Source: Actinocatenispora rupis
GTDB lineage: Bacteria > Actinomycetota > Actinomycetes > Mycobacteriales > Micromonosporaceae
Assembly: GCF_016861975.1 (NCBI RefSeq)
Contig: NZ_BOMB01000053.1
Coordinates: 1-42,787, forward strand
DNA: 42,787 bases
Direction: 5' to 3'
Shown here: positions 23,097 through 30,697 of the stretch, in pieces
How positions within the stretch are numbered: the first letter of the stretch is position 1
Layout of the letters: the number at the start of each line of letters is the position of its first letter
Position numbers and translations under genes: made by a program
The notes under the pieces: generated by a model
Database searches by the model: none
Seen by the model: the letters and a program-made list of their open reading frames with translations, nothing else
Told to the model about the DNA's origin: nothing

Positions 23097-24194
23097 ATGC
23101 GCTGGGAGGAGCTGCGGGCGGACCGGCCCGCCGAGGGGATGCTGCCGCTGGACCTGCCCGAGCCGGCGGCACGCGGTCGCGGGTCCGGCCGGGCGGGTCT
23201 GCCGCTCGCCCCGACCGGCCCCGTGATCGCCGGCACCGAGGACGCGGTCGCCATCGAGATCCAGGCCAAGTCGCTGATCAACCGCGTCCCGGCCACCTCC
23301 GACATGCCGTTCCAGTGGACGATCAACCCGTACCGCGGCTGCACCCACGCGTGCGTCTACTGCTTCGCCCGCAACACCCATACGTACCTCGACCTCGACG
23401 CGGGCCACGACTTCGACTCGAAGATCGTGGTGAAGGTGAACGCCGGGCCCGTGCTGCGGCGGGAGCTGGCCAGCCCGCGCTGGCACGGCGAGCCCATCGC
23501 GATGGGCACCAACGTCGACTGCTACCAACGCGTCGAGGGCCGCTACCGGCTGATGCGCGAGATCCTGTCCGCGCTGCGCGACCACGCGAACCCGTTCTCC
23601 ATCCTCACCAAGGGCACGCTGATCCAGCGCGACATGGACCTGCTCTGCCAGGCCGCCGAGGTCACCGACGTGTCCGTCGCGTTCTCCATCGGGTTCCTCG
23701 ACGAGACGCTCTGGCGGCACGTCGAGCCGGGCACGCCCTCGCCGTCCCGACGACTCGATCTGGTACGTCGGTTCGCGGACGCCGGGCTGGCTCCCTCGGT
23801 GCTGATGGCGCCGATCCTGCCGGGCCTGACCGACACCGAGGAACACCTCGACCGTACGGTCGGGGCGCTGGTGGCGGCCGGCGCCCGCAGCATCACGCCG
23901 ATCGTCCTGCACCTGCGCCCCGGCGCCCGCGAGTGGTACCAGGGGTTCCTGCGCCGCGAGTACCCGCGGCTGCTGGAGCCGTACCGCCGGCTCTACCGGG
24001 ACGGGAGCTACGCGCCGTCGGCGTACCAGCGGGAGGTCACGGCACGGGTGCGGACGGCGACCCGCCGGCACGGGCTGCGCGCCCCCGGCCCGGACAGCTT
24101 CCGCCGGGTCGGCGACGAGCCGCCCGACGGTGCCTCGCCGGTGCCCCCGACGGGTGGTCGGCAGGCGGTGTCCGGCCAGCTCCGACTGCTCTGA
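23097..24194 (+). CDS. Rv2578c family radical SAM protein, SOS-regulated
   Basis: This 365-residue enzyme has the radical SAM cluster motif C82-x-x-x-C86-x-x-C89 in Y-R-G-C-T-H-A-C-V-Y-C-F. Supporting segments are V-D-C-Y-Q-R-V-E, F-S-I-L-T-K-G-T-L and M-A-P-I-L-P-G-L-T-D. It is a close relative of the SplB/ygcA-type family named after M. tuberculosis Rv2578c, which belongs to the LexA regulon there. Substrate and product are unknown; DNA lesion repair is a reasonable guess from regulation. The ATG at 23097 is preferred; an overlapping ATG four bases earlier is in another frame. A perfect SOS box precedes it. Confidence 0.92.
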   Translation: MRWEELRADRPAEGMLPLDLPEPAARGRGSGRAGLPLAPTGPVIAGTEDAVAIEIQAKSLINRVPATSDMPFQWTINPYRGCTHACVYCFARNTHTYLDLDAGHDFDSKIVVKVNAGPVLRRELASPRWHGEPIAMGTNVDCYQRVEGRYRLMREILSALRDHANPFSILTKGTLIQRDMDLLCQAAEVTDVSVAFSIGFLDETLWRHVEPGTPSPSRRLDLVRRFADAGLAPSVLMAPILPGLTDTEEHLDRTVGALVAAGARSITPIVLHLRPGAREWYQGFLRREYPRLLEPYRRLYRDGSYAPSAYQREVTARVRTATRRHGLRAPGPDSFRRVGDEPPDGASPVPPTGGRQAVSGQLRLL

Positions 24195-24354
24195 CGTACC
24201 GTCCGATCAGGGGCGCACTCCAGTTGCGGCGGGTTGTACCCTCGGGGCTCGACATCGCGCTCCCCCCCAGTCGGTCCGGCCGGCTCCGTCGGCCTGCCAG
24301 CGCGGGACAGGCTCTCGGACGATGCCGCGCCGGCGGCGCAGGAAAGGCAGGACC

Positions 24355-24840
24355 ATGACCTGGCCACAGGGCCCCGGGGATCCGTACGGGCAGCATCCCG
24401 GCGGCTACGACCCCTACGGCCAGCAGCAGCCCCCGTCCAACGCGATCCAGCCGTACTCGGGCCCGGCCGGCTACCAGCCCGGCTACCAGCCGTACGCGGC
24501 GTATCCGCCGCGGCCGAAGACGAACCCGATGGCGATCGTCTCCCTCGTCTGCTCGCTGGGCGGGATCTTCATCGTGCCGCTGCTCGGCTCGATCGCCGGC
24601 ATCATCTTCGGCCACATCGCCAAGTCGCAGCTGAAGACGTCCGGCGAGGGCGGCGACGGCATGGCCACGGCCGGCCTCGTCATCGGCTACATCTTCGCCG
24701 GTCTCTACGGGCTCGGCTGCTGCGGCTACGTCATCTTCGTGATGGGCGTGTTTGGGCTCGCCGGAGCGGCGTCCAGCTCCAGCAGTTCCGGCTACACGTT
24801 CATCCTGCCGTCGCTGCTCTCCGCCTTCGGCATCGGCTGA
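24355..24840 (+). CDS. DUF4190 domain membrane protein
   Basis: This 161-residue protein has an N-terminal Pro/Gly/Tyr/Gln-rich cytoplasmic tail (Y-G-Q-Q-Q-P, G-Y-Q-P repeats). The DUF4190 core follows: N-P-M-A-I-V-S-L-V, G-S-I-A-G-I-I-F-G-H-I-A-K-S-Q, then a second hydrophobic helix G-L-V-I-G-Y-I-F-A-G-L-Y-G. It ends in a Ser-rich run and hydrophobic tail. The function is unknown. The ATG follows an AGGAAAGG site. It is one of two DUF4190 genes in the window. Confidence 0.85.
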   Translation: MTWPQGPGDPYGQHPGGYDPYGQQQPPSNAIQPYSGPAGYQPGYQPYAAYPPRPKTNPMAIVSLVCSLGGIFIVPLLGSIAGIIFGHIAKSQLKTSGEGGDGMATAGLVIGYIFAGLYGLGCCGYVIFVMGVFGLAGAASSSSSSGYTFILPSLLSAFGIG

Positions 24841-25192
24841 CCCACCCCGTACCTGCCCCGGCCTCACCGGACCCGGCTTCGCCGTGGCCTGCCCTCACCC
24901 GGCTGCCACGGCGGGTTCGCTGGGCCGGGTCCGGTGGGTGGGCCGTGCCTGGTCGAGTTCGCCCCGGCGGTCTGACTCGCTCAGCCGGGTTCGCTGGGCC
25001 GGTTCGGCCCGGGCGGGCTCTGCGCAACAGCCTGGCGGGGCTTGTCCCGCTGCGCGGGGCGGCCGGCGGGGAGCGGCGCGGTGGGCGGCGGTCACGCCGG
25101 CCGGACACGTACCGGATGGGTTGGTGGACGGGCGATCCGATGGTTGCGCGCGCCGGAGCGTCGGTGGGGCTGGTGCTGCCGGCCGAGCGGGG
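24841..25192. other. Non-coding region with direct repeats
   Basis: About 350 bases between the DUF4190 gene and the convergent SDR gene hold no convincing gene. A perfect 17-bp direct repeat (CGGGTTCGCTGGGCCGG) occurs at 24912-24928 and 24986-25002. Related G-C rich words (CCGGGTCCGG, CCGGTTCGG) lie between. No clear terminator hairpin was picked out. Confidence 0.5.
24912..25002 (+). repeat. 17-bp direct repeat pair, 74 bp apart
   Basis: CGGGTTCGCTGGGCCGG is repeated exactly at 24912-24928 and 24986-25002 in otherwise non-coding DNA. The meaning is unknown. Confidence 0.7.
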
Positions 25193-25993
25193 TCAGTCGC
25201 GGTAGCGGGCTTCGCGGACGCTGTTGCCGCCGTCGACGACGATCAGCTGGCCCGTGACGTACGACGCAGAGGGTGTGCACAGGAACGCGATGACCGCGGC
25301 GACCTCGTCCGCGGAGCCGGGTCGGCCCATCGGGGTGTCGAGGCCCTGGCGGAGTTCGCCGAGGGTGGAGGCGTCGGTGTGGATCAGGCCGGGCGCGACC
25401 GCGTTGACGGTGACGCCGTCGGCGATGAGTTCCATGGCGAGGGCGCGGGTGAGGCCGAGTACGCCGGCTTTGGCCGCGGCGTACGCGGACTCGGTGGGCA
25501 TGGCGTTGATGGGGCCCTCGGTCGCGGAGACGCTGACGACGCGACCCCAGCCGCGTTCGGACATCGCGCCGACGACGGCCCGGCTGACCAGGAACGCGCT
25601 GGTCAGGTTGCGGTCCAGTTCGGCGCGCCATTCGTCGTGGCTGAGCTGGGTGACGGGCCGGAAGACCTCGGGGCTGGTACGCGAGGCGAGGCCGGCGTTG
25701 TTGACGAGGATGTCGACGTCGCCGAGCTGGTCCTGTACCGCGTCGGCGAGCGCGCCGACCTCGGACTCGTCGGTCAGGTCGGCGACGAAGCCGGTGCCGC
25801 CGATCTCCTTGGCCCGGTCGTGGATGCGCCGGGTGGTGGACACGATGGCGACGGTCGCGCCCATGGCCGCGAGCCGGCGCGCGGTGGCGAAGCCGATGCC
25901 GTTGGGGCTGCCCGCCCCGGTGACGAGCGCGACCCGCCCGGTGAGGTCGTCGCCGGCCGGCGGTGGAAGGTCCGGCAGCGTCTGGTCGGTCAT
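25193..25993 (-). CDS. SDR family NAD(P)-dependent oxidoreductase
   Basis: This 266-residue classical short-chain dehydrogenase/reductase has [10 protein letters not shown] as the cofactor motif (about residues 27-36), then N-N-A-G, a catalytic Ser in V-S-V-S-A-T-E-G, and Y-A-A-A-K with the Tyr and Lys. The ending G-Q-L-I-V-V-D-G-G is typical of 3-oxoacyl-ACP reductase-like enzymes. The substrate is unknown. The ATG at 25993 has a GGAGGATC ribosome site; a longer form starting 21 residues upstream has Arg/Pro-rich sequence and is not supported. It is flanked by the two DUF4190 genes. Confidence 0.9.
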   Translation of the reverse strand: MTDQTLPDLPPPAGDDLTGRVALVTGAGSPNGIGFATARRLAAMGATVAIVSTTRRIHDRAKEIGGTGFVADLTDESEVGALADAVQDQLGDVDILVNNAGLASRTSPEVFRPVTQLSHDEWRAELDRNLTSAFLVSRAVVGAMSERGWGRVVSVSATEGPINAMPTESAYAAAKAGVLGLTRALAMELIADGVTVNAVAPGLIHTDASTLGELRQGLDTPMGRPGSADEVAAVIAFLCTPSASYVTGQLIVVDGGNSVREARYRD

Positions 25994-26129
25994 GCCAAGA
26001 TCCTCCCTGGTACGCGGGCACCCTCGCAACGGGGCCGACTCCCGCGTTCGCGCCATCCCGTACGGGGAGGGCTCCCGCGTTCGCAGCCGAAACTACGGTG
26101 GCCGGTGAGCAGCGGGAGGAGATTCGGTC

Positions 26130-26480
26130 ATGAGTAACCAGAACGGTGCACCGCCGTCCGACGGTCCGCCCCTGACCGGGTACGAGGTGCCGCCGGTGCC
26201 GCCGTCGGCGTACCCGCAGCAGGGTTACCCGCCGCCGCCCGGCCGGGGTACGAACGGAATGGCGATCGCGTCGCTGGTGGTGTCGATCCACGGGTTCGGG
26301 ATCCCCGTCGCGGGCGTGGTCGGCGCCGTACTGGGGCACAAGGCGCGCCGGCAGATCGACGAGACCGGCCAGTCGGGCCGCGGGTTCGCGACGGCGGGCG
26401 CGGTCATCGGCTGGATCAGTACGGGATATTTCGCGCTGATCGTGGTGGCGGTTGTGCTCTCGGTACTGTTCGGCAACTGA
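26130..26480 (+). CDS. Second DUF4190 domain membrane protein
   Basis: This 116-residue protein has a Pro/Tyr/Gln-rich start and the core N-G-M-A-I-A-S-L-V-V-S-I, G-A-V-L-G-H-K-A-R-R-Q-I, and G-F-A-T-A-G-A-V-I-G-W-I, followed by a hydrophobic C-terminal helix. Two to three membrane segments are expected. The ATG has a GGGAGGAG site. It diverges from the SDR gene. Function is unknown. Confidence 0.85.
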   Translation: MSNQNGAPPSDGPPLTGYEVPPVPPSAYPQQGYPPPPGRGTNGMAIASLVVSIHGFGIPVAGVVGAVLGHKARRQIDETGQSGRGFATAGAVIGWISTGYFALIVVAVVLSVLFGN

Positions 26481-26625
26481 CCACGGAACCGGGCGGTTCC
26501 GGGAGCATCGGGGTGCGGCGGGGGTGGTGGGACGGTGGCAGGATCGCAGGGCGGCCCCGGCGCGGGGTCGCCGCTCGGGTCGCGACGGCGGGCCGGCGGC
26601 CGTTCCATCACCGGGAGTACTCGTC

Positions 26626-28134
26626 GTGACGGTCGGGGTTCGTGTCGGCAGCCGGTACGTGGCGACGGACATGATCGGGCGCGGCGCGTTCGGGACGGTG
26701 TTCCGGGGTGAGGGGCCGGCCGGTCCGGTGGCGATCAAGCTGCTGCGGCCCGATCTGGCGACGGACGCCGAGGTGGTCGACGGCTTCCTGCGGGAACGTT
26801 CGGTACTGCTCCGCCTGCGCCATCCGAACCTGGTGAGCGTACGAGACCTGGTCGCGGAGAGTGACCTGCTCGCGCTGGTGATGGACCTGATCGACGGGCC
26901 CGACCTGCGCGTACACCTGCAGCGGCAGGGGCCGCCGCCGGTCGAGGTGGCGACGGCGCTGGTGGCGGCGGTGGCGGACGCGCTGGCGCACACGCACGAT
27001 GCCGGGGTGATCCACCGGGACCTCAAGCCGGAGAACGTACTGCTGCGGCTGGACGGCCCGGCGCCGGTGCCGCTGCTGACCGACTTCGGCATCGCCGAGC
27101 TGGCGGCCGGCGGGTCGGCGGAGTCGGCCGCGCACACCGTGATCGGTACGCCGGGGTACCTGGCGCCGGAGGTCGCGCGGGGCGGTACGGCGACGCCCGC
27201 CGCGGACGTGTACGCGTGCGGTGTGCTGGCGTACGAGCTGGTCACGGGGCGGATGCCGTTCGCCGGGGAGCATGCGCTGGCGGTGATCCACCGCCAGTTG
27301 ACGGAGACGCCGGAACGGCCGGCGGACCTCCCGGACGAGCTGTGGCGGACCGTGTCGGCGTGCCTGTCGCTGGACCCGGCCGAGCGACCCACGGCCGGTG
27401 AACTGGCGGCCGCGCTGCGCGGCGAGTGGATCACGCCGACCCGGCACACCGCGGTCGTACCGGTCTCGGCGGCGCCGACCAGCGCGATGCCGGCGCACCT
27501 GCGGCACGACGACCCGCTGATCGAGGTACCGCGGGGCCCGCGCCGGTCGTGGCCGCTGCGGATCGGTGCGTTGGTGCTGGTGGCGGTGCTCGGCGCCGCC
27601 GGCGGGTACGCGCTGCGGTACGGCACCGCGCGCCCGGCGCCCACGCCCACGCCGCACGGGTCGCCGACGCCCGCCCCGACCGCGATCTCCCGGTACGTCA
27701 CGGATCTGCCGACGACGCAGGTGGGGAACGGGTGGGGCCCGGTGGAGCGGAACCGTTCGGTCGGCGGCCAGGCGCCCGACGACGGCGGTCCGCTCGTCCT
27801 CGGCACCACCACGTACCAGCACGGGTTGGGCACGAACTCGCCGAGCCAGGTCCGGGTCTACCCGGCCGGCGCGTGCACGTCGTTCACCGCGACGATCGGG
27901 ATCGACGCCGCGGCCGTCCGCGTCCAGGGCGGTACGGTCGCGTTCCAGGTGGTCGGCGACGGCAAGGCGCTGTACGACAGCGGTGTGGTGACGTGGCAGA
28001 CGCCGCCGAAGCCCGTACAGGTCGACGTGACGGGCGTCCAGGTGCTCGACCTGGTGGTGTCCGACGGCGGCGACGGGAACGCCAACGACAACGCCGACTG
28101 GGCGGACGCCGCGCTGGTCTGCACGGCACGCTGA
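26626..28134 (+). CDS. Transmembrane Ser/Thr protein kinase with extracellular NPCBM domain
   Basis: This 502-residue PASTA-less STPK has a kinase domain with the glycine loop G-R-G-A-F-G-T-V (about 19-26), Lys in A-I-K-L-L-R-P (about 43), catalytic H-R-D-L-K-P-E-N (about 131-138), D-F-G (about 153), and A-P-E. A single membrane helix lies at about 311-333. An outer Pro/Thr-rich linker and an NPCBM-type beta-sandwich (about 360-502) follow, with H-G-L-G-T-N-S and G-D-G-K-A-L-Y-D-S-G. NPCBM domains bind carbohydrates, so the kinase probably senses a glycan outside the cell (inference). The GTG has a GGGAG site. AMMECR1 follows 17 bp later. Confidence 0.92.
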   Translation: MTVGVRVGSRYVATDMIGRGAFGTVFRGEGPAGPVAIKLLRPDLATDAEVVDGFLRERSVLLRLRHPNLVSVRDLVAESDLLALVMDLIDGPDLRVHLQRQGPPPVEVATALVAAVADALAHTHDAGVIHRDLKPENVLLRLDGPAPVPLLTDFGIAELAAGGSAESAAHTVIGTPGYLAPEVARGGTATPAADVYACGVLAYELVTGRMPFAGEHALAVIHRQLTETPERPADLPDELWRTVSACLSLDPAERPTAGELAAALRGEWITPTRHTAVVPVSAAPTSAMPAHLRHDDPLIEVPRGPRRSWPLRIGALVLVAVLGAAGGYALRYGTARPAPTPTPHGSPTPAPTAISRYVTDLPTTQVGNGWGPVERNRSVGGQAPDDGGPLVLGTTTYQHGLGTNSPSQVRVYPAGACTSFTATIGIDAAAVRVQGGTVAFQVVGDGKALYDSGVVTWQTPPKPVQVDVTGVQVLDLVVSDGGDGNANDNADWADAALVCTAR

Positions 28135-28151
28135 GCGGGAGGGAGTGCATC

Positions 28152-28742
28152 GTGTCGGACGATCCGTTGACGGCGGCCGAGGGTGCCGCCCTGACCAGGC
28201 TCGCCGTGGCGACGGTCGCCGACCGGCTGCGCGGCGCCGGGGGCGGGCCGCCGCCGCCCGCGCTGGCGCCGCTGCTGGCACCGGGCGCGTCGTTCGTGAC
28301 GTTGACGCGGGGCGGCCGGCTGCTGGGCTGCATCGGCACGCTCCGGGCGGTACGGCCGCTGTTCCTCGACGTGGCCCGCAACGCGGCGCGGGCGATGCGC
28401 GACCCGCGGCTCCCCCCGGTCACCGCCGACGACTGGCCGGAACTGGACCTCTCCGTGGCCGTACTGACGCCGCCCGAGCAGCTCGCCGTCGACGGCCGCG
28501 AGGCGCTGCTCGCGGCGCTGCGACCGGGCGTGGACGGGCTGCTGCTGACCGACGGGCACCGGCGCGCCACGTTCCTGCCCGCGGTGTGGGAGAAGCTGGG
28601 CGAGCCGGCCCGCTTCCTCGACCACCTGCTCGCGAAGGGCGGCTGGCAACCGGGCGGCTGGCCCGACGACCTGACCGTCAGCCGGTACCGGTCGGTCGAG
28701 TTCCACGACCGGGCGCCCCGCGCGCCACTCGGTACCGGCTGA
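28152..28742 (+). CDS. AMMECR1 domain protein (AmmeMemoRadiSam system protein A)
   Basis: This 196-residue protein has the AMMECR1 signature L-L-G-C-I-G-T-L near residue 57, then R-N-A-A-R-A-M-R-D-P-R, and L-D-L-S-V-A-V-L, G-V-D-G-L-L-L and F-L-P-A-V-W-E-K-L. In other genomes it joins a MEMO-type and a radical SAM protein in an undefined modification system. No MEMO gene is present in this window, and the radical SAM gene at 23097 is of another family. The GTG has a GGAGGG site. It lies 17 bp behind the kinase and 19 bp before the next gene. Confidence 0.88.
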   Translation: MSDDPLTAAEGAALTRLAVATVADRLRGAGGGPPPPALAPLLAPGASFVTLTRGGRLLGCIGTLRAVRPLFLDVARNAARAMRDPRLPPVTADDWPELDLSVAVLTPPEQLAVDGREALLAALRPGVDGLLLTDGHRRATFLPAVWEKLGEPARFLDHLLAKGGWQPGGWPDDLTVSRYRSVEFHDRAPRAPLGTG

Positions 28743-28761
28743 GCGGTGCGAGGATGGGCCG

Positions 28762-29277
28762 GTGAGCGAGACACCCGACGAGACCGCGCCGCTGATCGTG
28801 GAGGCCATGCGCAAGGCCGCGGTGGCCTGGCTGGGCGAGCTGCCCGACCAACCACCCGGGCGTACGTGCACGGTGTGGTGCGCGTGGCTGGACGACGCGC
28901 TCTACGTGGTGTCCGGGCCGGGCGAGCAGGCGGTGCCGGGCCTCGCCGGCGCGACCCGGTGCACCGTGACGGCCCGCGGCGACAGCGGCGGCCGCATCGT
29001 CACCTGGCCGGCCGACGTGACCCGGGTCGTACCGGGCGGCGACGAGTGGGAGCGCGTCGTGCCGCAGCTCGCCGGCAAGCGGCTCAACCTGCCGGCCGAC
29101 GACGACACCGCCGCGCGCTGGGCCGCCGACTGCACCGTCAGCCGCCTCGCCCCCGCCGGATCCCCGCGTACTCCGCTGCCGGCCGACTCGCTGGCCGCGC
29201 CGGCCCCGGGGTCACCGGCCGCCCGGCGTACGGCGACGCCGTTCCGGCTGCACCGGCTCCCGAAACGCCGCCGCTGA
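28762..29277 (+). CDS. Hypothetical protein, possibly PNPOx-like split barrel
   Basis: This 171-residue soluble protein starts with an amphipathic helix, then V-W-C-A-W-L-D-D-A-L-Y-V-V-S-G-P-G-E-Q and T-R-C-T-V-T-A-R. The alternating strands resemble FMN-binding split-barrel proteins, but no diagnostic motif confirms it. The C-terminal tail is Pro/Ala/Arg-rich. The GTG follows a GAGGAT box by 6 nt, so it may have its own leaderless promoter despite being 19 bp after AMMECR1. The function is unknown. Confidence 0.65.
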   Translation: MSETPDETAPLIVEAMRKAAVAWLGELPDQPPGRTCTVWCAWLDDALYVVSGPGEQAVPGLAGATRCTVTARGDSGGRIVTWPADVTRVVPGGDEWERVVPQLAGKRLNLPADDDTAARWAADCTVSRLAPAGSPRTPLPADSLAAPAPGSPAARRTATPFRLHRLPKRRR

Positions 29278-29289
29278 CCCACCGCTTCC

Positions 29290-29589
29290 CTTGTACCGCA
29301 AGCGATGCGGCGCGGTCGTGCACGTTCGGGGTGCATCGCTCGCGCCCCGGTCGAAGCGGCCACGACGGCACCACCGGGCCGCGCCCCAACCAAGGCGTCC
29401 AGACCCGCTCGCGGTGCTTCCCTTACGCTGCAAGCGAAGCGGCACGGCGGTGGTTCCGGGCACGACCACCGCCCCTACCGGCGCGAGCGACACTCTCCTT
29501 GCACCGCAAGCGAATCAGCACGGCGGCGGCACGGGGCACGACCGCCGTCCCTGCCCGCGTGAGCGACACTCTCCTTGCGCCGCAAGTGA
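29290..29589. repeat. Degenerate 76-bp repeat cluster with hairpins
   Basis: Four copies of a core CTTGCACCGCAAGCGA-like sequence, itself a mini inverted repeat (CTTGC/GCAAG), start at 29290, 29422, 29498 and 29574. Copies 2, 3 and 4 are exactly 76 bp apart. Copies 2 and 3 are similar over their full length, each with a G-rich hairpin (29446-29453 with 29466-29473; 29522-29529 with 29542-29549). The two stems differ by a compensating T-A to C-G exchange. All the region between the hypothetical gene and the PhzF gene is occupied by this element. Confidence 0.8.
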
Positions 29590-29621
29590 AGTGAGTACCC
29601 GGGCGTGGGGTGATGGATGCG

Positions 29622-30473
29622 TCAGGCGGGCGGGATCTGGAGTTCGCCGACGGCAACCGGCGCCACCTGACCGGAGACGGTGGCGGCGACGGCGGCGCCG
29701 TCCGCGGCGGTGACCGTACAGTCCAATGTGGATGGTCGGCCCATCTCGACGCCCTGGCGCACCGTGTACCGGTGGTCGCCGGTGGCCGGCAGCAGTCCGG
29801 TGGCGACGAGGAACACCCCGTACGCGAGGGCCGCGGAGCCGGTCGCCGGGTCCTCCGGTACGCCGAGGTCGGCGGCGAAGACCCGGGTACGGGCGCTGCG
29901 TCCGGCCGGATCCCAGGCGCTGACGGACAGCGTGTGGCCGGTCCGGCGCAGGGCGGCCACGTCGAGGTCGACGCGGGCGAGCGCGTCCGGGCGTACGGCG
30001 AGGTGGACGGAGTCGATGCCGCAGCCGGCGAGACGCGGCGCGGGGCCGGTGTGGTCGTCGGCGGTGAGGCCGACGGCGGCGAGCAGCGGCGCCGGGTCGA
30101 GTTCGGCGCCGATCCGCGGCGTACCGCCGGTGAGGCGGGCGGCGGAGGCGGTGGCGGCGACGGGCAGGTTGCCGGCGCCGCACTCCTGGACGAGGTCACC
30201 GGCGCCGAGCTGGCCGAGGCGTACGAGGGTGGTGGCGGTGCCGACGCTCGGGTGGCCGGCGAACGGCAGCTCGGCGGCGGGCGTGAAGATCCGCACCCGG
30301 TAGTCGCCGCCGGCGACCGGCGGCAGCACGAACGCCGTCTCGGACAGGTTGAACTCGCGGGCGACGGCCTGGAACTGCGCGTCGGCCAGCCCGTCGGCGC
30401 CGAACACGACGGCGAGCGGGTTGCCGGCGAAGGGCCGGTCGGTGAACACGTCGACGATCTCGTACCGCAGCAT
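29622..30473 (-). CDS. PhzF family isomerase-like protein
   Basis: This 283-residue protein has the PhzF/diaminopimelate-epimerase fold. It shows D-V-F-T-D-R-P-F-A-G-N-P-L-A-V at the start, N-L-S-E-T-A-F-V with the catalytic Glu near residue 45, F-T-P-A-A-E-L-P-F-A-G-H-P, and D-P-A-T-G-S-A-A-L at about 210. PhzF itself isomerises a phenazine precursor, but most homologues, including this one in a non-phenazine context, have unknown substrates. It converges with the repeat cluster. No phenazine genes are nearby. Confidence 0.9.
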   Translation of the reverse strand: MLRYEIVDVFTDRPFAGNPLAVVFGADGLADAQFQAVAREFNLSETAFVLPPVAGGDYRVRIFTPAAELPFAGHPSVGTATTLVRLGQLGAGDLVQECGAGNLPVAATASAARLTGGTPRIGAELDPAPLLAAVGLTADDHTGPAPRLAGCGIDSVHLAVRPDALARVDLDVAALRRTGHTLSVSAWDPAGRSARTRVFAADLGVPEDPATGSAALAYGVFLVATGLLPATGDHRYTVRQGVEMGRPSTLDCTVTAADGAAVAATVSGQVAPVAVGELQIPPA

Positions 30474-30586
30474 GGTCCGAATCTAGGCCCCGACCGGCCG
30501 GTACGCGGCGGCCACCGGGCGGACGGTGGACGCGACGGCCGTCACGCCACGTACGGCAAGTCCGCCGGTTGCCGCGTACCGGCGAC

Positions 30587-30592
30587 TACCCT
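30587..30592 (+). promoter_or_regulatory. -10 box TACCCT, leaderless spacing to a leader ORF
   Basis: TACCCT ends 6 nt before a GTG at 30599 that opens a 32-codon leader ORF. This spacing matches the leaderless promoters elsewhere in the window. Confidence 0.45.
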
Positions 30593-30598
30593 GGCGGC

Positions 30599-30697
30599 GT
30601 GACGACGGCGACGCGCCGGCGGCACGTGTCGCCCCGGCCGGCTCCACACCGGGCGGGTGGCACGTCGGCCGCGGCCGGACGGGCGGTGCCGGCATGA
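30599..30697 (+). CDS. Possible 32-residue leader peptide of the MgtE_N gene
   Basis: The GTG at 30599 lies 6 nt after TACCCT. The frame runs 32 codons and ends at TGA 30695-30697, overlapping the MgtE_N ATG at 30694 as ATGA. The peptide is rich in Arg, Ala and Pro (S-P-R-P-A-P-H-R). The downstream ATG has a weak ribosome site, so coupled translation is plausible. Proline-rich leaders control some Mg2+ transporter genes in enterobacteria (mgtL), but nothing here proves a similar role. A chance open frame cannot be excluded. Confidence 0.4.
   Translation: MTTATRRRHVSPRPAPHRAGGTSAAAGRAVPA

Noticed and set aside
29212-29493. Short minus-strand ORFs across the 76-bp repeats
   Set aside because: Repeated peptides such as L-R-C-K-E-S-V arise from the repeats themselves. 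The ORFs lack ribosome sites and conserved starts, so they are not called as genes.
29290-29589. CRISPR array or integron attC sites
   Set aside because: Units are degenerate over their whole length, without constant repeats and unique spacers, and no cas or integrase gene is nearby.
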